A stretch of 64,000 bases of DNA from CAINVV01 sp037140615 (GTDB lineage Bacteria; Bacteroidota; Bacteroidia; Bacteroidales; Prolixibacteraceae), in the NCBI GenBank assembly GCA_037140615.1, contig JBAXED010000005.1:8809-72808 (forward strand), given 5' to 3'. Positions 16,377 through 25,656 of the stretch are shown here, piece after piece (within the stretch, counting starts at the first letter, position 1; each line of letters opens with the position of its first letter). Made by a program: the position numbers and the translations under genes. The notes beneath the pieces are model-generated. The model saw only the letters and a program-made list of their open reading frames with translations. It ran no database searches and was not told the DNA's origin.

Positions 16377-17516
16377 ATGGAATACCGCCGCTTTGGAAAA
16401 ACCAATAAAATGGTAAGCGTCATCACGCTTGGCGGAATGCGTTATAAACATGCGGGAAGCGAACCGCGCGATCAGATACCTCCCGAAACACTAGCGCAAT
16501 GTCGCGATACAGTCGAGAAAGCCCTGACTCAGGGTATCAACCTGATAGAAACGGCCTGGGGATATGGCAAAAGTGAACATGTTTATGGTCAGGTGTTGAA
16601 CAATGAGCTCAAAATCAAACGCAGCTCCTACCTCCTGATGACCAAGGGAAATCCCAAAACGGCAGTGGAGATGCGAAAAATGGTTCTGCTCCAGCTAAAA
16701 GCGTTGAAGACAGAGTATCTCGATTTTTACGCCTGGCATGGAATCAATACCATGGATTTGCTCAATACTGCCTGTGCCATGGGTGGTCCGGTTGAAGAAC
16801 TACTAAAAATGAAGGAGGAAGGTATCATCGGACATGTTGGATTTAGCTCACATGCACCGCTGAATGTGATTTTGAAAGCCATTGAAACTGATCTTTTTGA
16901 TTTTGTGAACCTGCATTATTATTACTTTTTTCAAAGGAACAGGCCGGCTGTTGATCTCGCAGCATCAAAAGATATGGGTGTATTTATCATCTCAGCCAAC
17001 GACAAAGGCGGACAGCTTTCGAAGTCTCCCCAAAAGTTGAAAGAACTCACTTCACCACTCCATCCTATACAGTGGAATGCCCGTTTTTGCCTGGGCCATG
17101 CTGCTATCCACACGCTAACCTTCGGACTGCCTGTTACTGCTCAGTTCGAACATATTGACGGCATCTTTCCGGCACCTGCGCCTATGTCTGCAGATGATGA
17201 AAGAATCAGAACCTTGCTTGACAATCAGATTTTGACAGATCAATATGCCGGTTTTGATCCATATTGCATGGAAAACGACCAGTCGGGATTGAATATCCCA
17301 GAGATACTTCGGTTCCGAACCCTGTGGAAATGTTATGACATGAAAGAATTCGGTCTTTACCGTTACAACATGTTTCAGGAGAAAGACCACTGGTTTCCCG
17401 GCAATTTCCCGACAGAAGAAAATTTAAAAAAGATTGATCTTTCGCGTTGCCCTCCTGAAATTCCGTTGGTCGATCTTATTTGCGAAACCCACGAAGGACT
17501 TTACCGTCCCAAATAA
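16377..17516 (+). CDS. Aldo/keto reductase family protein
   Basis: About 379 residues from the ATG at 16377 (MEYRRFGKTNKMV), the usual start for this family. An upstream in-frame ATG at 16335 would add 14 unlikely residues. The barrel motifs are GGMRY, NLIETAWGYGKSE, YLLMTKGN and LDFYAWHGIN. Of the catalytic tetrad Asp-Tyr-Lys-His, the tyrosine, lysine and histidine are present, but the aspartate position holds glutamate (IETA for the common DTA). The C-terminal ~100 residues (from about 280) extend beyond a standard barrel. It lacks the cysteine clusters of ferredoxin-linked AKRs. Probably it reduces a sugar or aldehyde. The substrate is unknown. Confidence 0.82.
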   Translation: MEYRRFGKTNKMVSVITLGGMRYKHAGSEPRDQIPPETLAQCRDTVEKALTQGINLIETAWGYGKSEHVYGQVLNNELKIKRSSYLLMTKGNPKTAVEMRKMVLLQLKALKTEYLDFYAWHGINTMDLLNTACAMGGPVEELLKMKEEGIIGHVGFSSHAPLNVILKAIETDLFDFVNLHYYYFFQRNRPAVDLAASKDMGVFIISANDKGGQLSKSPQKLKELTSPLHPIQWNARFCLGHAAIHTLTFGLPVTAQFEHIDGIFPAPAPMSADDERIRTLLDNQILTDQYAGFDPYCMENDQSGLNIPEILRFRTLWKCYDMKEFGLYRYNMFQEKDHWFPGNFPTEENLKKIDLSRCPPEIPLVDLICETHEGLYRPK

Positions 17517-20500
17517 TTATGAAGCAGATTGCAGGGTAAAATGAAAAGTACTTCCAACACCTTCTTTACTTTCTGCCCATATTGTACCATTCTGCTTCTC
17601 TACGAAATCTTTGCATAACAACAATCCCAAACCGGCACTTACCTCCCCTTCGGTGCCTCGTCTATTTTGTTGAAGGTCAATTTTAAACAGGTCATTTAGC
17701 ATCGTTTCCTCCATGCCAATTCCTGTATCTGACACTGTAATCTCCACGCGTTTATGATCAGTATACCTCGCTCTGACAGTAACTTTTCCGCCCTTAATTG
17801 TAAATTTTATGGCATTGGAAAGTAGGTTCCGAATAACCGATTCAAGCATATTCTTATCTGCAATAACCTCTAAATCAGAGGAAATATTTATAACCAAAGC
17901 AATTGATTTATTTTTGGCCGTTTGATGAATCGTTTCGATGGAATCACTAAATACATTGATCAGATTTAGTTGTTCCGGATTGAAACTGATCAGCCCCCGT
18001 TGCATTCTTGTCCATTCGAGAAGGTTTTCGAGCAGTTTAAACAAACCTGTTGCAGAATCTTTCATACTTACAACCATGCTCTGAATCTCATTCATGTCGT
18101 AGGCCTGCAGATTTTCGGCCATGATTTCGGTGAACAGCATGAAAGTGCTTAATGGTCCTCTTACATCATGTGCAATAATTGAGAAGAATTTATCCTTTTC
18201 GGAGTTTGCCAGCTGAAGCTCCCTGTTTTTAATCTCCAACTCTTTGTATTTCTCATTTAATTCAAACGTTTGTTCATCAATTTTGTCTTTCAACAATTTT
18301 CTTTGATGATTGTGTTCGAGCTCTCTCATTTTTATGTAGAAATAGATAAGAGCCACAATTCCAATGATCATTAGAGTATAAAACCACCATGATTTCCACC
18401 AGGGAACCCTGATCATAATCGGGTATTTCTTTTCTTTGCTCCAGATCCCTTCACTGTTCACGGCTTTTACCTTGAAATTGTATTTGCCGGGTACCAAATT
18501 TGCATAGGTTATTTCTGTAAGATCAGTCGTCGAACTCCAATGGTTATCCAAACCTTCAAGTTGGTATTGGTACCTGATTTTCGGAGTCTGTTTCTGGGAT
18601 ATTCCTATAAAACTGAATGTGAGAAAATTGTTATCGTAGGCAAGACTTAGATTTTCCGGAAGAAAATACCATTTGGAAATTGAATCAAACCTAAAATCTC
18701 CAACTGTCATACTGTTTCCCAAAGCAAAACTTGTGTCTTTTTTAGAAGCAATATTAATCCAGGGAACATTTTCATGGAAGAGCAGAATATTTGTCAACTG
18801 AATATTCGGCGGCACAGTATCAGGCACCTCTTCTTTTGGCTGGATAGCAGACAGACGATTGGTTGAACCAATCCACATCCGTCCATGTTTATCTTCCAGT
18901 AGTGAATTCAGATTACATCCAATTCCAAGGAATCCATCATCATACGAAAAATTCTTGAAAATGAACGGTTTAGTTCTCTCTTTATTAAAATTTAATTCAT
19001 TGGCTTTAAGTATATTCGGTCCAAGTCGTGTGCCAATCCATAAGTTACCTTCTTTATCCATTCGGAGACTGGTGATATAATCATTGCTCAGTCCCTCTTT
19101 TTTAGTGAGGGTTATCATCTCTTTGCCATCAAAACGGATCAATCCTCCACCTTGTGTTCCAAACCATATGTTTCCCTCTTTGTCCTGCAATATGCTTGAA
19201 ATGGAATTGTTGCTTAATCCTTCCGCCATCGAATACCGTGTGAATTTTTTTCCGTCGAATTTGGAAACTCCTCCTCCATCGGTGCCAAACCAAAGTGCTC
19301 CATTATCATCTTCCAACATGCACAGAACCTTGTTGCTGCAAAGTCCTTCCTTCTCCGAATAATTTACGAATTTTTTGCCGTCAAATTTCGAAACTCCTCC
19401 ACCATAGCTGCCAATCCAGATTTGTTTATTTCTGGCTTTCAGCATACTCCGAACCGAATTATGGCAAAGTCCTTCATTCTGTGTGTACTGAACAAAATAT
19501 TTCCCGTCAAATATCGTTATCCCTCCGCCGTCACTTCCAAACCAAATAGTTCCATTGTCATTCTCAAAAATGGTGTAAACAAAATCATTCGTGAAAGTCT
19601 CTTTCAACGAATAAGCTGCAAATTCCTTCCCGTCAAACTTTGCAATTCCGCCGCCAAATGAAGTAAACCAAAAATCACCGCTTTTTGCTTGAAGCATGCT
19701 TAAAACCTTATTACTTGCAAGGCCTTCATTAATTGTATAATGCTCAAAAAGGTTTTTATTGAATCTGACCAAGCCACCGTCGCGGGTACCAAACCACAAA
19801 TTGCCTTGCCTTCCTATCAATGAACATCGGACATACTTATTGGATAAGCCATCTTCTTCGCCGTAATTTCGGAAAATCTTTCCGTCAAACATGGAGATTC
19901 CTCCGGATGTTCCAATCCATAATATTTCATCATCATCCTGCATGATAGTTAATACAGTATCGTCAATGAGTCCCTGTCTTTCGGTGAACTGACTAAAGTT
20001 TTGGCCATCGTATTTCACAATCCCCTGGTTGTAGGTGCCAAACCAGATATTTCCCTTCCTATCCTGGAATATTGATGCTATGTGTGTGGCAGGAAAGCCC
20101 TGATTTCCCGAATAATTAAAAAAACTCCTTCCATCAAACTTTGAAATTCCATTGCCAAAAGTCCCAATCCAAACGGCGCCTTCTTTATCCTGAAAGACAG
20201 ACCGGATCTGGTTACTGGCTAATCCTTCACGTGTCGTATAGTGGGTAAAGACTTTCCCATCAAACTTGGACACACCTCCTCCTGAGGTAGCAATCCAGTA
20301 ATTCCCCAATTTGTCCTGAATAATACTATTGACAATATTATTGCTTAAACCCTCATTTTCTGTATATTGAGTAAATTCTCTGCCGTCAAATCTGAGTATT
20401 CCGCCTCCAAAAGTCCCAAACCAGAGGATGCCTGAACGATCCTCCAGCATACAAAGGACAATAGCGTTTCTATGCACCCCATTTGAAATATCAAAATGCG

Positions 20501-21041
20501 AGAGATTTTTGCCGTCATATCGGGTAACTCCATCTTCACTGCTAAACCATAAATTTCCAATTCTATCTTGCAGCAAGGAACGAATCTGATTCGTCTTCAG
20601 TCCCTGAATGGTTCCAAAAGAAGAAAAGCCATTGGGATTGCTGTCCCTGCTGGAAGGATTTTTCGCCACCACAACCTCTGGAGCTCGTGCCTGAAAAATC
20701 AAACCGGTTGACTCCACTTTTGGTGGTTGAGAAAATTGCTTTAAACCGGGAGTACAAATATCAGGCACGCCAGCGCGAAAATTTAGGGCTGACTCGCAGA
20801 TTATGGAGTGTTCTTTCTCTTTTACAATTGTTGGTTTAGAAGCAAGGACAATTCTGGGTTCACCTGCAACAATTTCTTTGGGCTTTGCAATACCATCAAC
20901 CGGAACATCGTATCCTTTTAAAGCAACCCTCTCAATGATCTGTTTTTGCTCAATATTCTTCTTTTCTGCACTTGTACAGGAAAACAAAATAATCAAAAGC
21001 AAAGCCAAACTTGGGACCAATTTTCTAAATACCATCATCAA
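17517..21041 (-). CDS. Sensor histidine kinase with 14 Reg_prop repeats and Y_Y_Y domain
   Basis: 1174 residues. The N-terminus is a lipoprotein-like signal (LLIILFSCTS). After a linker, about fourteen ~42-residue repeats of the QDKEGNIWFGTxGGGxxKFDG type (about 150-740) would form two seven-bladed propellers in the periplasm. A Y_Y_Y domain (about 770-865, ending NFKVKAVNSEGIW), one transmembrane helix (WWFYTLMIIGIVALIYFYI), a coiled coil, HisKA with His958 in IIAHDVRGP, and HATPase (NLLSNAIKF, DTGIGM, GLGLLL) follow. Unlike typical hybrid two-component sensors of carbohydrate loci it has no receiver and no AraC-type output, so its response regulator is elsewhere. Confidence 0.93.
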   Translation of the reverse strand: MMMVFRKLVPSLALLLIILFSCTSAEKKNIEQKQIIERVALKGYDVPVDGIAKPKEIVAGEPRIVLASKPTIVKEKEHSIICESALNFRAGVPDICTPGLKQFSQPPKVESTGLIFQARAPEVVVAKNPSSRDSNPNGFSSFGTIQGLKTNQIRSLLQDRIGNLWFSSEDGVTRYDGKNLSHFDISNGVHRNAIVLCMLEDRSGILWFGTFGGGILRFDGREFTQYTENEGLSNNIVNSIIQDKLGNYWIATSGGGVSKFDGKVFTHYTTREGLASNQIRSVFQDKEGAVWIGTFGNGISKFDGRSFFNYSGNQGFPATHIASIFQDRKGNIWFGTYNQGIVKYDGQNFSQFTERQGLIDDTVLTIMQDDDEILWIGTSGGISMFDGKIFRNYGEEDGLSNKYVRCSLIGRQGNLWFGTRDGGLVRFNKNLFEHYTINEGLASNKVLSMLQAKSGDFWFTSFGGGIAKFDGKEFAAYSLKETFTNDFVYTIFENDNGTIWFGSDGGGITIFDGKYFVQYTQNEGLCHNSVRSMLKARNKQIWIGSYGGGVSKFDGKKFVNYSEKEGLCSNKVLCMLEDDNGALWFGTDGGGVSKFDGKKFTRYSMAEGLSNNSISSILQDKEGNIWFGTQGGGLIRFDGKEMITLTKKEGLSNDYITSLRMDKEGNLWIGTRLGPNILKANELNFNKERTKPFIFKNFSYDDGFLGIGCNLNSLLEDKHGRMWIGSTNRLSAIQPKEEVPDTVPPNIQLTNILLFHENVPWINIASKKDTSFALGNSMTVGDFRFDSISKWYFLPENLSLAYDNNFLTFSFIGISQKQTPKIRYQYQLEGLDNHWSSTTDLTEITYANLVPGKYNFKVKAVNSEGIWSKEKKYPIMIRVPWWKSWWFYTLMIIGIVALIYFYIKMRELEHNHQRKLLKDKIDEQTFELNEKYKELEIKNRELQLANSEKDKFFSIIAHDVRGPLSTFMLFTEIMAENLQAYDMNEIQSMVVSMKDSATGLFKLLENLLEWTRMQRGLISFNPEQLNLINVFSDSIETIHQTAKNKSIALVINISSDLEVIADKNMLESVIRNLLSNAIKFTIKGGKVTVRARYTDHKRVEITVSDTGIGMEETMLNDLFKIDLQQNRRGTEGEVSAGLGLLLCKDFVEKQNGTIWAESKEGVGSTFHFTLQSAS

Positions 21042-21218
21042 TAATTTTTGGACAGTAGATTATGTTAAAATACAAAATGAAGCCAGCATAATGCAATCTT
21101 GCTGAGATAACATTTGATGATGCAATTATGTTTAGCAGTTAAGAGATAAAAAAAGAAATAATTAAAAGCTGAGTAAGATTTTTTAAGTCAACTCATCTAA
21201 ATTCCAATAAATATCTAA

Positions 21219-22889
21219 TTATTGCTGTTCTGATTTAGCCATTTGAAGTACCTGTCCCCGTTCAAGTAGCTTCTTCTTCAGCATTTCATACGATATATCC
21301 TGAATGGCCATCTTGTTTTCAATTGCCAGACAGGCTGCCACCACTGCCGACTGTCCCAGAATCATAAAGACTGGCTCCATCCGGATTGATCCAAAGGCAA
21401 TATGGCTGGCAGAAACACAAACCGGCACAAGCAAATTGGTGCATTCTTCCTTTTTCGGCAAAATGGAGCCAAAAGATATTGAATAAGGATATTTCAGCTT
21501 TACCTGAACATCCCCTTCGTTCTGCACTTTACCATCCGAAGTCACATACCGTTGAATATTGTGCGAATCCATCCCATAGGAACCCATGCCTATAGGATCA
21601 GAAACCTGCTTTTTACCTGTTACCTCATTTTCCGTGGTTACATAAACGCCTGTCATTCTTCTTGCCTCCCGGATGTAAAGTTGCCTCGGCCAGTTTCCAT
21701 TGTCTTTGAATTCATCCGCAGCCAATCCCCAAATTGACATCTTGCCTCTCACCTCTTCAGATACCCGCTTATCATTGCTCAAAAAATAAAACAACCCTTT
21801 CTGGTACTCTTCATGGGCGACAAGGATCTCCTTGCGCTTGGCGTAAGTCGCCTCAGGATAATTGTAGTTTCCGCCAATAAAATCACTACTGAAAGGTCCG
21901 TGGTTGTTGGTGTCGGTCTTTTTATTGGGAATTCTGTCGTATTTGGCAAACCAATCCATCCATCCTGTATCCAAAACTCTGGCAACCAACTCATAATTGG
22001 CCGGATTGTAATGTGCCGGTTTTGGAAATGCAATGCGGTTTCCCGGATGATCGCTCAGGCAAAGCCGGAAACAGTAAGCCTGTACTTTTTTGTCGCCCGA
22101 GCCGTTTTCTGCGATTGGGTCAGGCGAGATGCCATAGAGCAGGCCACTATCTTTATTACCAGGAATTTTGTAAGGATCGATGGGATCCTTGAAGAAATGC
22201 CCACGCTCCTTGATTCCGGCCTGCACGCCATTGTATGACTCGCCATAAACTGTATTCGCTTCTCTCCCAACAAAATACGAAACCCCTGCAGCTGCCATCA
22301 AATCGCCTTCGTAAGTGGCATCTATAAACATTTTTCCTGAAATCTGTATGCCGGACAAAGTTTTGACAGATACGATCCTGCCCTCTTTTTTCTCAACTCC
22401 CTTGTCACGATCGAGCCACTCATTTCTCAGTACCCTGATGCTGTTCTCCTTAACCAGTTCTTCGAAAACAGCTTCCGCGACATGCGGTTCAAAAATCCAC
22501 ATCGTTCGGTTTTCGCCATCCATGGCAACTGTTCCCTGACCTTTGTTTCCAAATTCCGAATGCTTTTCCCATTTCCAGGCCGAGCTGTCGTTGTAATGCA
22601 GCCAAACTCTGTGGTAAAACTCTCGCGAAAGTCCGCCGATAACCGATTTATTCCCGGTATCAGTAAATCCTAGTCCGCCGGAAGAAAGTCCGCCCAAATG
22701 CATATCCGGGGAAACCACTAAAACGGATTTTCCGGAATGAACCGCCTCAACTGCGGCAATGATGGCAGCTGACGTGCCACCATAAATGACAATATCTGCC
22801 GAAAGGGCCTTGGGATTTATCACTGGCATTTTGCCTGCGCAAACTATGCAATAAAATGAAAAAGCAAGGATTAAGAAGGATTTTGACAT
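21219..22889 (-). CDS. Exported FAD-dependent oxidoreductase
   Basis: 556 residues with a signal peptide (residues 1-18, ending CIVCAG). The FAD-binding start is ADIVIYGGTSAAIIAAVEA, a variant of GxGxxG, followed by LHLGGLSSGGLGFTDTG, a signature of the FAD-dependent family often labelled putative xanthan lyase. ATYEGDLMAAAGV and, near the end, LLVPVCVSASHIAFGSIRMEPVFMILGQSA are also typical. Members are common in polysaccharide-using Bacteroidota and Planctomycetes. The reaction is not established for this group. The 180-nt spacer upstream shows nothing I recognise. Confidence 0.8.
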   Translation of the reverse strand: MSKSFLILAFSFYCIVCAGKMPVINPKALSADIVIYGGTSAAIIAAVEAVHSGKSVLVVSPDMHLGGLSSGGLGFTDTGNKSVIGGLSREFYHRVWLHYNDSSAWKWEKHSEFGNKGQGTVAMDGENRTMWIFEPHVAEAVFEELVKENSIRVLRNEWLDRDKGVEKKEGRIVSVKTLSGIQISGKMFIDATYEGDLMAAAGVSYFVGREANTVYGESYNGVQAGIKERGHFFKDPIDPYKIPGNKDSGLLYGISPDPIAENGSGDKKVQAYCFRLCLSDHPGNRIAFPKPAHYNPANYELVARVLDTGWMDWFAKYDRIPNKKTDTNNHGPFSSDFIGGNYNYPEATYAKRKEILVAHEEYQKGLFYFLSNDKRVSEEVRGKMSIWGLAADEFKDNGNWPRQLYIREARRMTGVYVTTENEVTGKKQVSDPIGMGSYGMDSHNIQRYVTSDGKVQNEGDVQVKLKYPYSISFGSILPKKEECTNLLVPVCVSASHIAFGSIRMEPVFMILGQSAVVAACLAIENKMAIQDISYEMLKKKLLERGQVLQMAKSEQQ

Positions 22890-23069
22890 TTTTGACCGAA
22901 TAATTATTCCTGGTTTTAGGCATCAAACTATTTCCATTAAGGAGATGGAAAATTCACCCCAATATAGGGAATAATCATAATATATTACCCTGTTCACAAA
23001 CTAAATTACCAGCCGGAATCATTAATTATCTCATCCTAATTCGTTAATTTGGCAAAAATTCAAGTTATA

Positions 23070-23279
23070 ATGGAAGGTCAAAGCAGAAGTGAAGTAAAAA
23101 TCGGATCAGAGGTTGGAGTTGTTTTGAAAGAGGATCAGCGTTCAGGAAAAATCACAGAAGGGATTGTGAAGGATATACTTACCAATAGTTCTTTTCATCC
23201 CCATGGGATTAAAGTACGTCTGACTTCAGGTGAAGTTGGAAGGGTAAAAACGATTAATAAACCGGAAAGACAGCAATGA
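23070..23279 (+). CDS. ywbE: YwbE family protein
   Basis: About 69 residues. The frame is open from a TTG at 23049, but the ATG at 23070 (MEGQSRSEVKIG) matches the usual start of the family. The conserved core is visible: GSEVGVVLKEDQRSGKITEG, KDILTNS, HPHGIKVRL and GEVGRVK. The family is small, widespread and of unknown function. A nucleic-acid-binding KOW-like fold is possible from the beta-rich, basic sequence. The next gene overlaps by 4 nt (ATGA), so the two are translationally coupled. Confidence 0.9.
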   Translation: MEGQSRSEVKIGSEVGVVLKEDQRSGKITEGIVKDILTNSSFHPHGIKVRLTSGEVGRVKTINKPERQQ

Positions 23280-23746
23280 ATTCGGCCACTCTAAAAGAAA
23301 TCAAGACGGAACTCAGCAGGGTTCATCCTACACGATTGCTGGAGCTTTCTATTCTTTTGGCTAAATACAAAAAGGAGAACAAAGAACTGCTCACCTATTT
23401 GCTTTTTGATTCTTATGATGAACCGGCATACATCCGGTCTGTTAAATCCGGGATCGATGAAATGTTCAATGAGCTCAATAAAAACAATTCTTACATTGCA
23501 AAAAAAGGCATCCGAAAAATCCTGGCATTTGCCAACAAACAGATCAAGTATTCAGGATCAAAGCAAACAGAAGTAGAAATCCTAATTCATTTTTGCAAAA
23601 AACTAAGGAAAGCAGGAATTTCGATGCCGCTGAACAGTGCCCTTGGAAACCTTTATTGGCGTCAGGTTCAGAAAATTAAGAAGTCACTGGGCACGTTGCA
23701 CGAGGATCTGCAGTTTGACTATTCGGAGGAGATCACAAATTTATAG
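23276..23746 (+). CDS. Conserved hypothetical helical protein coupled to ywbE
   Basis: 156 residues, all-helical and basic. The start overlaps the ywbE stop by 4 nt. Visible features include SRVHPTRLLELSILLAKYKKENKELLTYLLFDS and a C-terminal LGNLYWRQVQKIKKSLGTLHEDLQFDY. I do not recognise a named family. It resembles small Bacteroidota proteins that travel with YwbE-like genes. Coupling implies co-expression with YwbE. Confidence 0.7.
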   Translation: MNSATLKEIKTELSRVHPTRLLELSILLAKYKKENKELLTYLLFDSYDEPAYIRSVKSGIDEMFNELNKNNSYIAKKGIRKILAFANKQIKYSGSKQTEVEILIHFCKKLRKAGISMPLNSALGNLYWRQVQKIKKSLGTLHEDLQFDYSEEITNL

Positions 23747-23780
23747 CAAGGTAAAAAGCAAGGTATTTTCGTTTAGATTA

Positions 23781-23813
23781 TTTGCATTTTTGAAAATTTC
23801 TATCTTATATTTG
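23781..23813 (+). promoter_or_regulatory. Promoter for the LemA gene: TTTG - 21 nt - TATATTTG
   Basis: TTTG at 23781-23784 and an exact -7 box TATATTTG at 23806-23813 are separated by 21 nt. The ATG lies 44 nt downstream. It is the clearest two-box promoter in the window. Confidence 0.75.
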
Positions 23814-23857
23814 TGGATGTCAGATTCTTATTAACCTAAAAATACTGCTTTTCAATC

Positions 23858-24418
23858 ATGCTTTTTTTATTTCTGGTTTTGGCTTCCTTGCTGCTGTCGG
23901 GCATCTGGATATTCAATTCACTCGTTGCCAAACAAAATGATGTGACCAATGCTTTTGGATCAGTTGATGTTATGCTAAGAAGACGTTACGATCTGATACC
24001 CAAACTAGTTGATAGTGTAAAAGGATACATGAATTATGAAAGGACAATTCTCACAGAACTGACAGATTTGCGAACTAGATTGATGACAACAGATGTTTCT
24101 GGTAAGGAACGGATCATCTCTGAAGATCTCCTTACCAATAGAGTCAGGAACATCATGGTGGCTGCCGAAAATTATCCTGAACTGAAATCCAATGCATCCT
24201 TTCTGCAATTGCAGGCGGCTTGTGATGATGCAGAGGAACAGATTGCTGCCTCAAGGAGGAGCTACAATGCCTCGGTCAGGGAATACAACAATTCAATTCA
24301 AATGTTTCCAGCAAATCTGATAGCCAAATTGATGAATTTCAAATCTGCGCATTTTCCGGAGATCAATTCAGAAGAAAAGGTCAATCCCATGACTAAAAGT
24401 CTTTCTCAACAATCCTAA
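23858..24418 (+). CDS. LemA family membrane protein
   Basis: 186 residues. An N-terminal membrane helix (LFLFLVLASLLLSGIWIF) is followed by the LemA pattern NSLVAKQNDVTNAFGSVDVMLRRRYDLIPKLVDSVKGYM, ENYPELKSNASFLQLQ and RRSYNASVREYNNSIQMFP. The rest is a long helical bundle. The function is not settled. The gene is almost always next to a DUF3137 or TPM-domain gene, as here (4 nt to the next start). It has its own strong promoter. Confidence 0.92.
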   Translation: MLFLFLVLASLLLSGIWIFNSLVAKQNDVTNAFGSVDVMLRRRYDLIPKLVDSVKGYMNYERTILTELTDLRTRLMTTDVSGKERIISEDLLTNRVRNIMVAAENYPELKSNASFLQLQAACDDAEEQIAASRRSYNASVREYNNSIQMFPANLIAKLMNFKSAHFPEINSEEKVNPMTKSLSQQS

Positions 24419-24422
24419 AAAG

Positions 24423-25625
24423 ATGAATCAGGAAAATCTGCATCATTTTTATAAAACGGAACTACTTCCTTCACTTAAAGTTTTCAACAGAAAGCGATTG
24501 ATTCTCTTTCCGTTGGTATTTCTTCAAAGCATTTTGGCGATTTCTGTTTTTATGATCATCGTCACCAATGTCTTCAATGGCTTTATCGGATCTAACCTGA
24601 CAGGCTTTTATTGGAACGGAGCAGTGCTGTTTTTGTTTTTCTTCATGACGCTGCTTGGTTACAGTTTGCTCAAATCATACAGACTGTACTTCCCAAGGCT
24701 TTTCGGGAACAAAAGGTTGGTCTTGTTCCTGTCGGTAATGTTGGCCACATTGCTTTTTGCAGGTGTTGCACTTCTCAAAAATACACCGGTGGTCTTTATG
24801 CACCTGGATTTCAATAAGAAGGTTGAATTCGGAGATTTTTTCTCCATGTTCGGTGCATTTCTTGGCCTTTTTGGGTTCACATTAATCGTCCTGCTTCCCT
24901 TAAGTCTTCTTAAAGCCAGGCTGAACAAGCAGTTTACAGATCAATTTAAGCCATTTGTTAACAGCAAATTAATCACCTTTATCAATCCTGCATACAGCTA
25001 TTCTCCCGAAAAAAGCATGGAACTACAGGTGGTGAACGACAGTCAGCTATTTGCCGGATTTCCTGATTTTACTTGTCTTAGCGAAGATCTCACAGAAGGA
25101 GAAGCAGGTAATCATCAATTTCTGTTTTCAACTATTATTGTCCGTTCCGATCACCAATCCGGTAACCAATCCGATCCGATGGATCTTTTTTCAGGACTGC
25201 TTTTCAAAACCGGCATTAACAAAAAATTCAATGGTCATACTTTTGTAAGACCCGATTATGCCGAAAATATCCTTGGCAGACTAGGTAGAGGATTGCAAAA
25301 GATGAGTCTGGATGAAACAAAATTGGTTCAAATGGAGCATCCTGAATTTGAAAAATATTTTGTTGTAAAATCCACAGACCAGGTAGAAGCAAGGTACCTG
25401 CTGACTCCTTCATTGATTGAAAAACTATTGAATGCCCGAATCAATTTTGGACGTGATTTTGAACTCTCCTTTGCTTCAGGAAACCTCTACATTGCGCTAT
25501 CCCTGGAAAAGGATTTCATGTCACCATCGTATGCAGGGCCATTGATCTCCTATCGTAAAATAGCGGAATATTGTAAAGGTCTTGAACTTCTAATCCAGCT
25601 GGCAGTTGATCTCAACCACAAATAA
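24423..25625 (+). CDS. DUF3137 family membrane protein
   Basis: 400 residues. Four hydrophobic segments in the first 170 residues (near 27-47, 60-85, 100-118 and 140-160) are followed by a soluble C-terminal domain with FINPAYSYSPEKSMELQVV, GQFRPDYAENILGRLGRGLQ and VKSTDQVEARYLLTPSLIEKLL-like stretches typical of DUF3137. It is co-transcribed with the LemA gene. The pair is widespread and of unknown role, perhaps in envelope homeostasis. Confidence 0.85.
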   Translation: MNQENLHHFYKTELLPSLKVFNRKRLILFPLVFLQSILAISVFMIIVTNVFNGFIGSNLTGFYWNGAVLFLFFFMTLLGYSLLKSYRLYFPRLFGNKRLVLFLSVMLATLLFAGVALLKNTPVVFMHLDFNKKVEFGDFFSMFGAFLGLFGFTLIVLLPLSLLKARLNKQFTDQFKPFVNSKLITFINPAYSYSPEKSMELQVVNDSQLFAGFPDFTCLSEDLTEGEAGNHQFLFSTIIVRSDHQSGNQSDPMDLFSGLLFKTGINKKFNGHTFVRPDYAENILGRLGRGLQKMSLDETKLVQMEHPEFEKYFVVKSTDQVEARYLLTPSLIEKLLNARINFGRDFELSFASGNLYIALSLEKDFMSPSYAGPLISYRKIAEYCKGLELLIQLAVDLNHK

Positions 25626-25656
25626 TGCTTACAATTGAAGTAAGAGCGATATTGGT

